Source: Streptomyces sp. SID486
GTDB taxonomy: Bacteria > Actinomycetota > Actinomycetes > Streptomycetales > Streptomycetaceae
DNA length: 32,948 nt
Direction of reading: 5' to 3'
Assembly: GCF_009865385.1 (NCBI RefSeq)
Contig: NZ_WWJT01000027.1
Location: 1 to 32,948 of the forward strand
Below are positions 16,813 to 23,914 of the stretch, one piece after another (the stretch's first letter is position 1; each line of letters starts with the position of its first letter). The notes under the pieces were generated by a model that saw nothing but the letters and a program-made list of their open reading frames with translations, ran no database searches and was not told where the DNA came from. The position numbers and the translations under genes are program-made.

Positions 16813-17109
16813 GTCCTCATGAGTTTCGTTCAGATGATCTTGAAATGCTGTGTGCAGCATAGGTGCCCGGTGGCACGTCTGCCGCGGTGCCGTCGTCCCG
16901 CACCCGCAGAACACGGACCGGGTGACGGTTCCGGCCGCGTCCGCGCTGGACTCCGTGACAGCTCGCAGCCTGCCCGGCACGGGGCCGCGGCTCGGTGCTG
17001 AGTCCATCGCTGCCACCGGCGGTGACCTGACGCCTTTCGGTACCGCCGACCGGACACCCGCTCCACGCGACTCCGGCCGTGTCAGCGGCAACATGCGCCG
17101 CCCCGACCG

Positions 17110-17446
17110 CTTCCGTCGCGGGCTTCCACCGACCTTCTGTCCGTCTTCGCCGGCCGGCCCAAGAGGACGGATTGGAGGGCCGGTCGCAGACATGGGATGC
17201 GGGACCGGACGGATCACAGCCCATCTGAGCAGGCTTGACGTAGACGCGTGTGGGATCGACCTGTCACCCGGGATGATCGAGGTAGCCCGGCGAGACCACA
17301 CCGACCTTCGGTTCGAACCTGGGTTCTTGACAGACCTCGATCTCAGCGATGGGTCCGATGGCCGGCCTGGTCGCCTGGTACTCGCTGATCGACCTCCCGG
17401 ACGACGAGATCTGTTCGACCTTCGCCCACTTCCGGCGAGTGCGTGA
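17110..17446 (+). pseudogene. Frameshifted SAM-dependent methyltransferase remnant
   Basis: The class I methyltransferase core is recognisable: VADMGCGTGRITAHL (motif I), GIDLSPGMIEVARRDHTDLRF (post-I) and LTDLDLSDGS. Near 17350 the sequence continues in another frame as AGLVAWYSLIDLPDDEICSTFAHFRRV, which is the next conserved stretch. After that the coding signal stops, so the C-terminus is missing. No start codon is clear. It was probably once a small-molecule O- or N-methyltransferase. Confidence 0.75.
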
Positions 17447-17640
17447 GGTAGGCGCTGACCACCTGCTCCCGTTCGAGCCGGGTCCGCTGTTCGAGCGCGC
17501 CCTCGGGGTCTTTTCGGTCGTGCAGCCGGGATGCTGCCTCCAGGAGCGTGGCCGCGAATCTGGAAGCCGAGGTGTGCCCGGGGCGGGGTGCCCGCCCGCG
17601 AAAACGGGTATCCGTCGGCTGTTCGGGCACACGAGACGTC

Positions 17641-18156
17641 ATGCACGGACTACATGCGCGGCCCACCAGCAGCAGTCTCATCACCAAGGTCTCCACAGCC
17701 GAGACACCGCCGCCCCGTCACGACGGCGCCAAACACTCACACCGAGGCCGACGCACCGGCCGCCTGCGCCGCCGCGTCCTCGCCTACCGGGCAATCGATT
17801 TCCTGTCCACGCACATCCCGGACGACCCCGGCCCGGGCGACGAATGCCTGCTCCTCGTGCACATCCGCCAGGTCGTCGGCCAGTTCCGGTACCGGATCTG
17901 CACTGACTGCGCCCAGGGCGTCATCACCGCCATCGTCATCGACGAGCGCTTCCGCAGCACCGGCCTGGGCACGCGTGCGCTGTCACACCTACGGTCCCGC
18001 CACCCGGGACTGACCTGGCGCAGCACGCTGATCAAGCGCACCACCCGAGATCTCCTGCGCCGGATGCGCATTCTCACAACCACTTCTGCCACGCCCTGCC
18101 CCCACATTCATCAGACACCCTCTGCCCCGGCCGGCCCGGTACTCGCCAGCGGCTGA
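17641..18156 (+). CDS. GNAT-like N-acetyltransferase family protein
   Basis: About 171 aa from the ATG at 17641; the start is uncertain and the first 45 residues are low-complexity. The acetyl-CoA-binding motif RSTGLGTRAL follows the strand ITAIVIDERF, as in GNAT proteins. It then continues through LRSRHPGLTWRSTL, a form common in Streptomyces mobile-island GNATs. Two Cys (ICTDC) sit just before the motif. The tail is Pro/Ser rich. Substrate unknown. It stands alone, between the methyltransferase relic and the next LysR gene. Confidence 0.6.
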   Translation: MHGLHARPTSSSLITKVSTAETPPPRHDGAKHSHRGRRTGRLRRRVLAYRAIDFLSTHIPDDPGPGDECLLLVHIRQVVGQFRYRICTDCAQGVITAIVIDERFRSTGLGTRALSHLRSRHPGLTWRSTLIKRTTRDLLRRMRILTTTSATPCPHIHQTPSAPAGPVLASG

Positions 18157-18402
18157 CCTCAACGCTCAGCGGTCACAGCGCAGCTATCGGCGCAGCAGGT
18201 CATGGATGGTCTGTCGTCGTCGCGCCACTTGGTGAGCTGCTACATCGCGGCGCCGCGCGGCGGAGTCGGCATGGGTGAGGGTGGCAGGGAATCCGAGATG
18301 AAGGGGGCTACGTCAACGCGGCGATCAGCTGCCTTGGAGACCGCGCAAATAGGCTCGTGGCTCCGGCCCCTGCTACCGGGTTCGGGTCTGTCGTGGGGCG
18401 TT
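18157..18402. other. Intergenic; no gene recognised
   Basis: About 245 bases lie between the GNAT-like stop and the stop of the LysR gene. Short frames cross it but none shows a ribosome site, a family motif or codon use distinct from chance. I see no strong hairpin terminator. Confidence 0.35.
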
Positions 18403-19368
18403 TCACTGGTGCCGTCGTGAAGTGCCAGGCGCAGCGTCATGGGCGTTCGATTCGGTCGGCTGGTGATCAACTTGGGCCGGATGGACCGAGGCGAAAGCTG
18501 TGGTGAGCTGGTCCAGCAGAGGTACTGCGCAGGGGTGGGGGTCGCGGCGTGGCGTGATCGCGTAAATCCCACGCGTGGGGGGCCCGACGAGGGGCGTGGT
18601 GGTGACGTCGGCCCGCAGCGCGCACGTCATCACCCCGGGTATCAGCGCGATGGCATGACCGGTAGCGACCAGGGCCAGCTTGCCGGGCAGATCGGCCGCG
18701 GTGAGGTCGATGCGGGCGTTGACTCCCGCACGGGCGGCGTGCTGGCGCAGGAGCGCCGCAGAGCCGTCGTTGTCCTCGACCCAGGTCTCGTCGGCCAGCG
18801 CCTGGATGCGCACCGGTCCGCACCCGGCCAGCGAATGGCCGGCGGGCAGTACGACGACCATCTCGTCCAGCCCGAGGAACCGCCGGTCGACCCGCGGGTC
18901 GGCGGCCAGCCCCGGCGGAGCGTCCGTGACGACGGCGATGTCGAGATCGCCCGCGATCACGCGGCCGTGCAACTGTGCGCTCAGGCCGGGGAGCAGGCTC
19001 CACCGGACCGGTCCGGCCTGCCTCAGCAGGCCCCGGAGAGCCTCAGGAACGATCCCCGCGGCGAGAGACGGCGTTGCTCCGATGGCCAGGGGCCGATCAC
19101 ACACCCCGTTGCAAACATCTCGTACCGCGCGAACGGTGCGGTCGGCCTCGTTGAGCGTGGCGAGGGCATGGCGCCGGAATACCTCACCGGCCGGCGTCGG
19201 ACGCACACCCCGCGCATGGCGCTCCACTAGAGGCACGCCGAGCTGCCGCTCCAGCCCGGCGATCTGCCGGGAGACGGCGGATTGCGTGTGATTCAGCTCG
19301 GCCGCCGCCGCTGACAGCGATCCGACCCGGCACACGGTCACGAAAGCCCGCCACACAGTCAAGTCCAC
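18403..19368 (-). CDS. LysR-family transcriptional regulator
   Basis: 321 aa from a GTG at 19368, which places the HTH (TVWRAFVTVCRVGSLSAAAAELNHTQSAVSRQIAGLERQLG) at residues about 4-43 as usual. An effector-binding domain follows (about 90-295). A 25-residue hydrophilic tail containing several His ends the protein. It is divergent from the dehydrogenase fusion gene across 94 nt that contain a TGCGA/TCGCA inverted repeat, so it probably controls that gene and itself. Confidence 0.93.
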   Translation of the reverse strand: MDLTVWRAFVTVCRVGSLSAAAAELNHTQSAVSRQIAGLERQLGVPLVERHARGVRPTPAGEVFRRHALATLNEADRTVRAVRDVCNGVCDRPLAIGATPSLAAGIVPEALRGLLRQAGPVRWSLLPGLSAQLHGRVIAGDLDIAVVTDAPPGLAADPRVDRRFLGLDEMVVVLPAGHSLAGCGPVRIQALADETWVEDNDGSAALLRQHAARAGVNARIDLTAADLPGKLALVATGHAIALIPGVMTCALRADVTTTPLVGPPTRGIYAITPRRDPHPCAVPLLDQLTTAFASVHPAQVDHQPTESNAHDAAPGTSRRHQ

Positions 19369-19412
19369 GACGGCAGTATGGCAGTCGGTATGCGGACCCC
19401 GCAGGGCAGCCT

Positions 19413-19434
19413 TGCGAAATCTGCGCTTGTCGCA
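19413..19434. promoter_or_regulatory. Candidate LysR operator (TGCGA-N12-TCGCA)
   Basis: Perfect 5-bp inverted arms TGCGA (19413-19417) and TCGCA (19430-19434) sit midway between the LysR start at 19368 and the dehydrogenase start at 19463. Position and symmetry fit a LysR-type site; binding is inferred. Confidence 0.35.
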
Positions 19435-19462
19435 TCTATCGAGGTGCACCAATGTGGCGCGC

Positions 19463-20620
19463 ATGACCACACCACACACGACTGCCGTCCTCGGTCTGGG
19501 GCGCATGGGTGGCGCGATCGCGACGCGCCTGGCTGCCCAGGGCTGGGACGTCGTCGGCTGGACACGCTCAGGGCGCGCGTCAGGCACTGTGAAGATGACC
19601 GGCGACCCGAACGAGGCTGTGGCCCAGGCGGACCTTGTCCTCCTGGCACTGTTCGACGGCCCGGCCTGTCAGAAGGTCCTCGACGATGTCCGTGACTCGC
19701 TGCGAACGGACACGATCGTGCTCAACACCAGCACCATCGCCCCCGCCGAAGCAACGAGGCTGGCCCGGCAGCTTGGCCCGTCCTACGTCCACGCGCCTCT
19801 TCTCGGCTCGGTGCCGGCCGCTGCTGCCGGCGCCCTGCAGATCATCGCCGCTGCCGACCAGGAGGCACTTGACCGAGTTCGACCGGTTCTGGAAACGCTG
19901 GGCACCGTCCGGCACGTGGACGACGCCTCCATCGCCGCCGCGCTTAAACTGATCGCCAACAACAGCCTCGCCGGGGCCGTCCTCGCGCTGCGCGACTCAC
20001 TGCGGCAAGCCGACGCCCTCGGTCTGCCCCGTACCCAAACGCTGGACGTCCTCGAACTCGGCCAGCTCGGCGGGCTCGTGGCCCGCAAGCGACCCTTCCT
20101 CCTCGGTGAGCCAACCTCTGCCACGGCCGAATTCACGATCGGTGCGCTGGCCAAGGACATGGCTCTGCTGGCCACCGCGTCGGATACCCCCTTGCGCAGC
20201 GCGGCTGGCCTGGCCGACACCCCTACTGCCCTTGAGGCCGATATCGCTCTTGCCGCCACGGTCCCCGCCGTGCAGGACGCCGTACTCGAACCGCTTCGCG
20301 CCTACATCCGCGGACACGCCACCGGCGACCCCTCCCACTTCCGCGACGCGTTCCTTCCCACCGGCCACATCGAAGGGATCCGAGACGGCGCATTCGTCTC
20401 CTGGCGCCTGGATGAGTACTGCACCCTCTTCCAGGGCCGGCCGGCCCCGGACGAACCGACCCGCACCCGCCGCATCGACGCCATCGATGTCCACGCGACC
20501 GTCGCGACCGCCACCATGACGCTCTCGCACGGGGCAGACACGTTCACCGACATCTTCCTCCTGGTCCTCGCCGACGGCAGCTGGCGCATCGCCAACAAGG
20601 CGTATCACCGCCATGACTGA
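19463..20620 (+). CDS. 3-hydroxyisobutyrate-dehydrogenase-like protein fused to an NTF2/lumazine-binding-like domain
   Basis: 385 aa from the ATG at 19463. Residues 1-265 are a beta-hydroxyacid dehydrogenase: GLGRMGGA NAD(P) motif (11-18), STIAP substrate loop near 91 and the catalytic Lys in LKLIANN (K162, N166/N167). Proteins of this branch include imine reductase-like and hydroxyisobutyrate-like reductases. Residues about 270-385 form a second domain resembling the putative lumazine-binding/SnoaL NTF2-like fold (LEPLRAYIRGHATGDPSHFRDAFLP through FLLVLADGSWRIANKAYH). The junction is in frame with no internal start, so it is a real fusion. The added domain may bind or shape the substrate. 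The divergent LysR gene probably regulates it. Confidence 0.88.
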   Translation: MTTPHTTAVLGLGRMGGAIATRLAAQGWDVVGWTRSGRASGTVKMTGDPNEAVAQADLVLLALFDGPACQKVLDDVRDSLRTDTIVLNTSTIAPAEATRLARQLGPSYVHAPLLGSVPAAAAGALQIIAAADQEALDRVRPVLETLGTVRHVDDASIAAALKLIANNSLAGAVLALRDSLRQADALGLPRTQTLDVLELGQLGGLVARKRPFLLGEPTSATAEFTIGALAKDMALLATASDTPLRSAAGLADTPTALEADIALAATVPAVQDAVLEPLRAYIRGHATGDPSHFRDAFLPTGHIEGIRDGAFVSWRLDEYCTLFQGRPAPDEPTRTRRIDAIDVHATVATATMTLSHGADTFTDIFLLVLADGSWRIANKAYHRHD

Positions 20621-20624
20621 GAAC

Positions 20625-20678
20625 GGGAACCGATCCATGTCCTCGGGGAACGATCCCTACCCACATGGGGAACGATCT
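20625..20678 (+). repeat. Three direct repeats of GGGAAC-GATC type, about 21 bp apart
   Basis: GGGAACCGATCC (20625), GGGAACGATCC (20646) and GGGAACGATCTT (20668) recur with 21- and 22-bp spacing, about two helical turns, so all would face the same side of the DNA. They lie directly after the dehydrogenase stop and 90-140 bp before the IS5 transposase start. They could be transposase sites at the left IS end or a regulator array. Confidence 0.5.
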
Positions 20679-20699
20679 TCAGAGTCTCTTGTCGCCGCA

Positions 20700-21630
20700 C
20701 GTCAGCCCCACCCGTGAACACCCAGTTCACCCCACACCAACCATCAGATCGCCGAGGGACAACTGTGCCCGCTTTGCCACGATGGCTGACCGAACCGCTG
20801 TGGAACCAGTTCACCGTGCTGCTGCCCGGGCGGCCGTGCTACCACCCGAACCATCCGCTGGGCTGCCATCGCAGATCAGCGACCGGATCGTCTTCGACAA
20901 GTTGCTGCAAGTCCTGCGGTTCGGCTGCTCCTACGAGGCGATAGCCGACAGCACCAGCTCAGCCAGCACGATCCGCGACCACCGCGACGAATGGATCCAC
21001 CTCGGAATCTTCAGCAAGCTCAAGCGGATCGCACTGGACGCCTACGACCGCATCGTCGGCCTGGAACTGGACAGGATCGCCATCGACGGCGCGATCACCA
21101 AAGCCCCCGGAGGCGGCGAAGCCGTCGGCCGTCCCCCAGTGGACCGTGGCAAACAGGGCCTGAAACGCTCCGGCATGACCGACAGTTACGAAATCCCCCT
21201 CGGTCGAGTCCCGGCCGGAGCGAACCATCACGACTCCCCACTAATGGCACCGACCCTCGACCGACTCTACGAACTCGGCCCGCTCCCGACTGGCATCACC
21301 GCGCACCTGGATGCCGGATACGACTCGGACATCACCCGCGCTCTGCTCGACGCACGTGGCCTGCAAGGACAGATCGCCCACAAGGGCGAGAAAGCTCCCG
21401 TCCAGGCCACCGGACGCCGGCAGGTCGAGCGAGCCCACGCCTGGCAAAACGCCTTCCGTCGTCTGGCCCGCTGCTACGAACGGCGAACCACAGTGATCGA
21501 CGCGTTCTTCGACCTCACCGACATCACAATCACCATTCGTAGCCTCATCCGCCGAGCATGGATGACGCACCGCTGGGACGACCGCCCCACCCGATGCCCA
21601 TGAACACTCACCAATTTGCGCGGCCTGTTA
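20700..21630 (+). mobile_element. IS5-family insertion sequence, ends not resolved
   Basis: The element carries the frameshifted transposase above. I could not identify convincing matching terminal inverted repeats or a target duplication; the stated limits are approximate. The right flank (about 21607-21624) is AT-richer than its surroundings and may contain the right end. Confidence 0.5.
20765..21603 (+). pseudogene. IS5-family transposase, broken by one frameshift
   Basis: About 280 aa in total across two frames. Frame one begins at a GTG (20765) with VPALPRWLTEPLWNQFTVLLPGR and runs to HPLGCHRRS. Near 20870-20876 one base appears lost, and the remainder (ISDRIVFDKLLQVLRFGCSYEAIAD onward) continues in the other frame to the stop. 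The catalytic triad survives in frame two: IDGAITK (D), HLDAGYDSD (D) and ERAHAWQNAFRRL (E). Some IS5 relatives use programmed frameshifting, but no slippery run is seen at the junction, so inactivation is more likely. Everything but the single frameshift looks intact, suggesting recent decay. Confidence 0.8.
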
Positions 21631-21702
21631 GAAGCCGTAGCTCAACTGATCTTGGAACGTGCAGGTCGAACAGCGGCGCTGGTTGAGTGATCTTCCGGCG
21701 GT
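21630..21702 (+). repeat. Structured repeat, copy A
   Basis: 73 nt that share ordered blocks with 22308-22377: AGAAGCCGT, TGGAACGTG, GGTCGAACAG, TGGTTG and CTTCCGGCGGT. Inverted pairs are present: GCCG (21634) with CGGC (21696), and CTCAAC (21641) with GTTGAG (21682). A perfect CAGC-GGC-GCTG hairpin lies between. The second stem is kept in copy B with different bases, which suggests selection on structure. It could be an IS-derived end, a small RNA or a structured mobile repeat. Confidence 0.55.
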
Positions 21703-21753
21703 GAGCAAGGCCGTCCTCACCCTGGAGAAACACTGATGAAGAGGCTCATTGTG

Positions 21754-22284
21754 CTATTCAGCCTCGCCGGCGCCGTCGCCCTGGTCCACGAAGGCGACGC
21801 CACGCCAGGGCGACGGGCCGCCGAGTGTCTGGGTGAGACGTTCCTGCGAGGGATGGAGTGAGCGTCGGGCTGCATTGACGAACTTCAAGTGCCCCTTGTC
21901 CAAGGCGGTGTGGATCGGTCGGAGCTCCTCAAGGTCCGCTGGCTGACGATCGTGGAAGAGGATGGTGAAATCCTCGATGACATCGCAGAGCTGGAGAGCT
22001 GCTGCGGCCGCCTCGGGCTTCGCCACCAAGCTCAGCGACTGGATCGAGGCATTGAACGGTCCCCATGCGACTGCAGGTCTGCGCCGTTCGAGGAACGCCT
22101 CACGCAGCTCCATCTCGACGGCGCCGAAAGCCTGCAGGAACCTCTCGTAGGCGGACGACTGTGTCTCCTGGAGCCACTTTCGATTCTCGCTACGCCGCCC
22201 AACGACCCCGCCTGCGACGACGCCCACGATGGTGGCCGTGACACCGCCTACGGTGGATATCAAGAGCTCCCATGGAACAGCCAT
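21754..22284 (-). CDS. Membrane-anchored protein of unknown function
   Basis: 176 aa from the ATG at 22284. Residues 1-30 form one hydrophobic helix (LLISTVGGVTATIVGVVAGGVVG) followed by a basic RRSENRKW stop-transfer segment. The rest is alpha-helical and Leu/Ala/Glu-rich, probably cytoplasmic, with a conserved-looking AYERFLQAFGAVEMELREAF and LHPSQERLTQTLGG. Third-position GC supports this strand over the antisense frames. I do not know its function. It is flanked by the two copies of the structured repeat (downstream and upstream), which could mean it was carried as a unit or that the repeats seeded insertions. Confidence 0.78.
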   Translation of the reverse strand: MAVPWELLISTVGGVTATIVGVVAGGVVGRRSENRKWLQETQSSAYERFLQAFGAVEMELREAFLERRRPAVAWGPFNASIQSLSLVAKPEAAAAALQLCDVIEDFTILFHDRQPADLEELRPIHTALDKGHLKFVNAARRSLHPSQERLTQTLGGPSPWRGVAFVDQGDGAGEAE

Positions 22285-22307
22285 TTCGAATCCCCTGGGT
22301 GGTTGTC

Positions 22308-22377
22308 AGAAGCCGTCGCAACCGACCGTGGAACGTGTGGGTCGAACAGGGTCTTGGTTGCATGCACTTCCGGCGGT
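22308..22377 (+). repeat. Structured repeat, copy B
   Basis: 70 nt matching copy A in the same order and orientation. The outer GCCG/CGGC pair (22312 and 22371) is conserved. The inner stem is GCAACC (22318) with GGTTGC (22356): relative to copy A one base pair changes from T-A to G-C on both sides, and another from T-G to C-G. It lies just upstream of the membrane-anchored protein start at 22284, so it could also overlap that gene's promoter. Confidence 0.55.
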
Positions 22378-22390
22378 AGGTGAATGGAGG

Positions 22391-22449
22391 CAGGGCCTCC
22401 CGGTAGCTGTGGGGTGCGACCCCGTTCCGAGCGGTTCCCGGAGGCCCTG
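22391..22449. repeat. Nested palindrome: 10-bp arms enclosing a GGGGT/ACCCC hairpin
   Basis: CAGGGCCTCC (22391-22400) is the exact reverse complement of GGAGGCCCTG (22440-22449). Inside lies GGGGT-GCG-ACCCC, a second perfect hairpin. The structure follows directly after repeat copy B and precedes a transposase fragment. It may be a transposon end, a terminator or a structured RNA. Confidence 0.5.
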
Positions 22450-22556
22450 TTGTCGTTGATGTACGCGCCCGATCCCGTCCGCTTCAACTCGCGTTCCGTG
22501 GCGTGCGATTGTCTCGCGCACGTGGACGGCGACGCGGCCGATCAGCCGATCGGGTG

Positions 22557-22798
22557 CGCCGATATCCGTCGGACATGGCGGATGCGGAGTGGGCGGCCAT
22601 CCGGCCGTTGCTGTCGGTGCCGGAATGGCTCCAGGGCGGGGCGGACAGCCCGAGGGCTACTGCCACCGCCAGATGCTGGATGCAATCCGCTACCTGGTCG
22701 CGGGCGGGATCTCCTGGCGGGCGATGCCCACAGACTTCCCCGATTGGAGCCGGGTCTACGCCTTCTTCCGCCGCTGGCCAGTTCAGGGCGGTAGTTGA
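22557..22798 (+). pseudogene. IS5-type transposase N-terminal fragment, frameshifted
   Basis: RRYPSDMADAEWAAIRPLLSVPEWLQGG in the first frame continues as GRGGQPEGYCHRQMLDAIRYLVAGG through VYAFFRRW in the second, after an apparent 1-base loss near 22635 in a G-run. This is the N-terminal region of a Streptomyces IS5-family transposase distinct from the one at 20765. The catalytic DDE part is absent; similarity ends about 22777. Confidence 0.78.
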
Positions 22799-22880
22799 TC
22801 AGCTTGGTGCTCGTCGGCCGTCGATGGGTCAGCCTTCCGCGTGATCCCGCTCTGAGCCGGGACACCTGTCCGACGCCTGT

Positions 22881-23169
22881 TCAGCGGGAGACGAAGCCGT
22901 CGCGGCGGCGCAGAGCCGCGGTCGAGTCCAGGGCGTCGGTCACCGCTTCGCGCGCGCCGGGCAGCCGGCAGGCTGCTCGTAGGGCCGCCGTGCTGCGCAG
23001 CAGCGCCTTGGTGGGGATGCAGGCCCAGTAGGAGCATTCACCCCCGCCGCGGTCCTGCTCGATAACGGCCGTGCTGAGCCCGGGGTGGGCCAGTCGGTCG
23101 GCGTCGTACTTCCCGACCAATGACCATGACGGCCAACAGGCTGTCGACACTGGTGGTGTGGTCGGTCAT
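22881..23169 (-). pseudogene. Truncated, frameshifted FAD/NAD(P) disulfide oxidoreductase
   Basis: From the ATG at 23169 the frame reads MTDHTTSVDSLLAVMVIG, the first strand of a Rossmann fold, then shifts near 23110 and continues as LSTAVIEQDRGGGECSYWACIPTKALLR. The latter is the redox-active motif (GGECxYWxCxPxK) of dihydrolipoamide dehydrogenase or mercuric-reductase-like enzymes. It stops after about 90 residues, where other mobile debris begins. It starts 1 nt after the stop of the DUF308 gene, so it was once second in that operon. Confidence 0.78.
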
Positions 23170-23170
23170 G

Positions 23171-23743
23171 TCAGTCGCTCCCACCGGTGCTCCGGCTGGC
23201 GTTGTGTCCGAGGCGCAGCGCAGAGACGAGGAAGAAGATGCCGCCAAGCAGGGCGTAGCCGGCCAGATTGCTCAGCGAGGAGTGAGGGGCAGCGGCCTGC
23301 CGGAGGAACGAGATCCCGGCGAGCGCGGAGATGCTGCCGCTGGCGATCATCGCCCACTGCCCTCCGAGGTCGCGTCGCCGCAGAGCGACGATGAGCTGGA
23401 CGAGGCCCGCTACGACGGCCCAGATCCCCCACACGCGCAGGACCCCCGGAATGCCGGAGGTGGCCGCGAAGACCAGTCCGACGGCGGCGAACACACTGAT
23501 CGCGATGTTGACGTAGAGACCAGGAGCGGACCGGCTCGCTCGGGAGGAGCGGGCATCGACGACGGCGGCGCCCACGTCGAACAGCGGGTAGATCACGAGA
23601 AGGGGCGCACTCACCGGCCCGATGCTCGACGCGGTCAGGAAGAGCACGACGGCCCAGATCAGAGCGAACCCGAAACGAACGAGGTAGAGCCGACGAAGCG
23701 CTGTCGCGACGGCGGCAGGGGCAGGGGCAGTAGTCGTGGTCAT
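23171..23743 (-). CDS. DUF308 (HdeD-like) integral membrane protein
   Basis: 190 aa with five or six hydrophobic segments: RFGFALIWAVVLFLT, VSAPLLVIYPLFDVGAAVV, LYVNIAISVFAAVGLVFA, VLRVWGIWAVVAGLVQLIVAL, WAMIASGSISALAGISFL and LAGYALLGGIFFLVSALRL. The LRRRDLGGQWAMIASG block is characteristic of DUF308 membrane proteins common in actinomycetes. Molecular function unknown; HdeD relatives are tied to acid stress. It is divergent from a TetR gene, with palindromic operator candidates between, and is directly followed by a broken flavin disulfide reductase gene. Confidence 0.88.
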   Translation of the reverse strand: MTTTTAPAPAAVATALRRLYLVRFGFALIWAVVLFLTASSIGPVSAPLLVIYPLFDVGAAVVDARSSRASRSAPGLYVNIAISVFAAVGLVFAATSGIPGVLRVWGIWAVVAGLVQLIVALRRRDLGGQWAMIASGSISALAGISFLRQAAAPHSSLSNLAGYALLGGIFFLVSALRLGHNASRSTGGSD

Positions 23744-23830
23744 GACTCTTCCTTTCCGAGGAAAGCCGTAGGGTCCGGTCTCTGCCGACGTGGAACGGGC
23801 AACGGCATGGCCACCGGACTCCTGGTAGAA

Positions 23831-23846
23831 AGACCGTTCTCTCTTG
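23831..23846. promoter_or_regulatory. Second candidate TetR half-site pair
   Basis: AAGACCGTTCT shares the AAGACCG and TTCT blocks of the near-perfect palindrome at 23882 but lacks the central ATCG. It is closer to the DUF308 start. It may be a weaker operator; inference only. Confidence 0.3.
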
Positions 23847-23881
23847 CAGTGTGGAGCCTGACACGGCTCCTCGGCGATGGC

Positions 23882-23897
23882 AAGACCGATCGTTCTT
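23882..23897. promoter_or_regulatory. Candidate TetR operator, 16-bp near-perfect palindrome
   Basis: AAGACCGATCGTTCTT matches its own reverse complement at 14 of 16 positions. It lies 18-33 nt upstream of the TetR ATG, overlapping the likely promoter spacer, as expected for autorepression. Confidence 0.5.
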
Positions 23898-23902
23898 TCT
23901 GC

Positions 23903-23908
23903 TACGGT
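23903..23908 (+). promoter_or_regulatory. Possible -10 element for a leaderless TetR transcript
   Basis: TACGGT fits the actinobacterial TAnnnT form and ends 6 nt before the ATG at 23915, the spacing seen for leaderless messages. No clear ribosome site lies before this ATG, which fits. No good -35 is seen. Confidence 0.35.
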
Positions 23909-23914
23909 GGTGTG

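Noticed and set aside
20860..20890. Programmed -1 frameshift in the IS5 transposase
   Set aside because: The direction fits, but no slippery A-rich or heptamer sequence lies at the junction; a single lost base explains it more simply.
21736..21861. Small plus-strand frame with a hydrophobic start after repeat copy A
   Set aside because: It is antisense to the end of the membrane-anchored protein gene, short, and has no better coding evidence.
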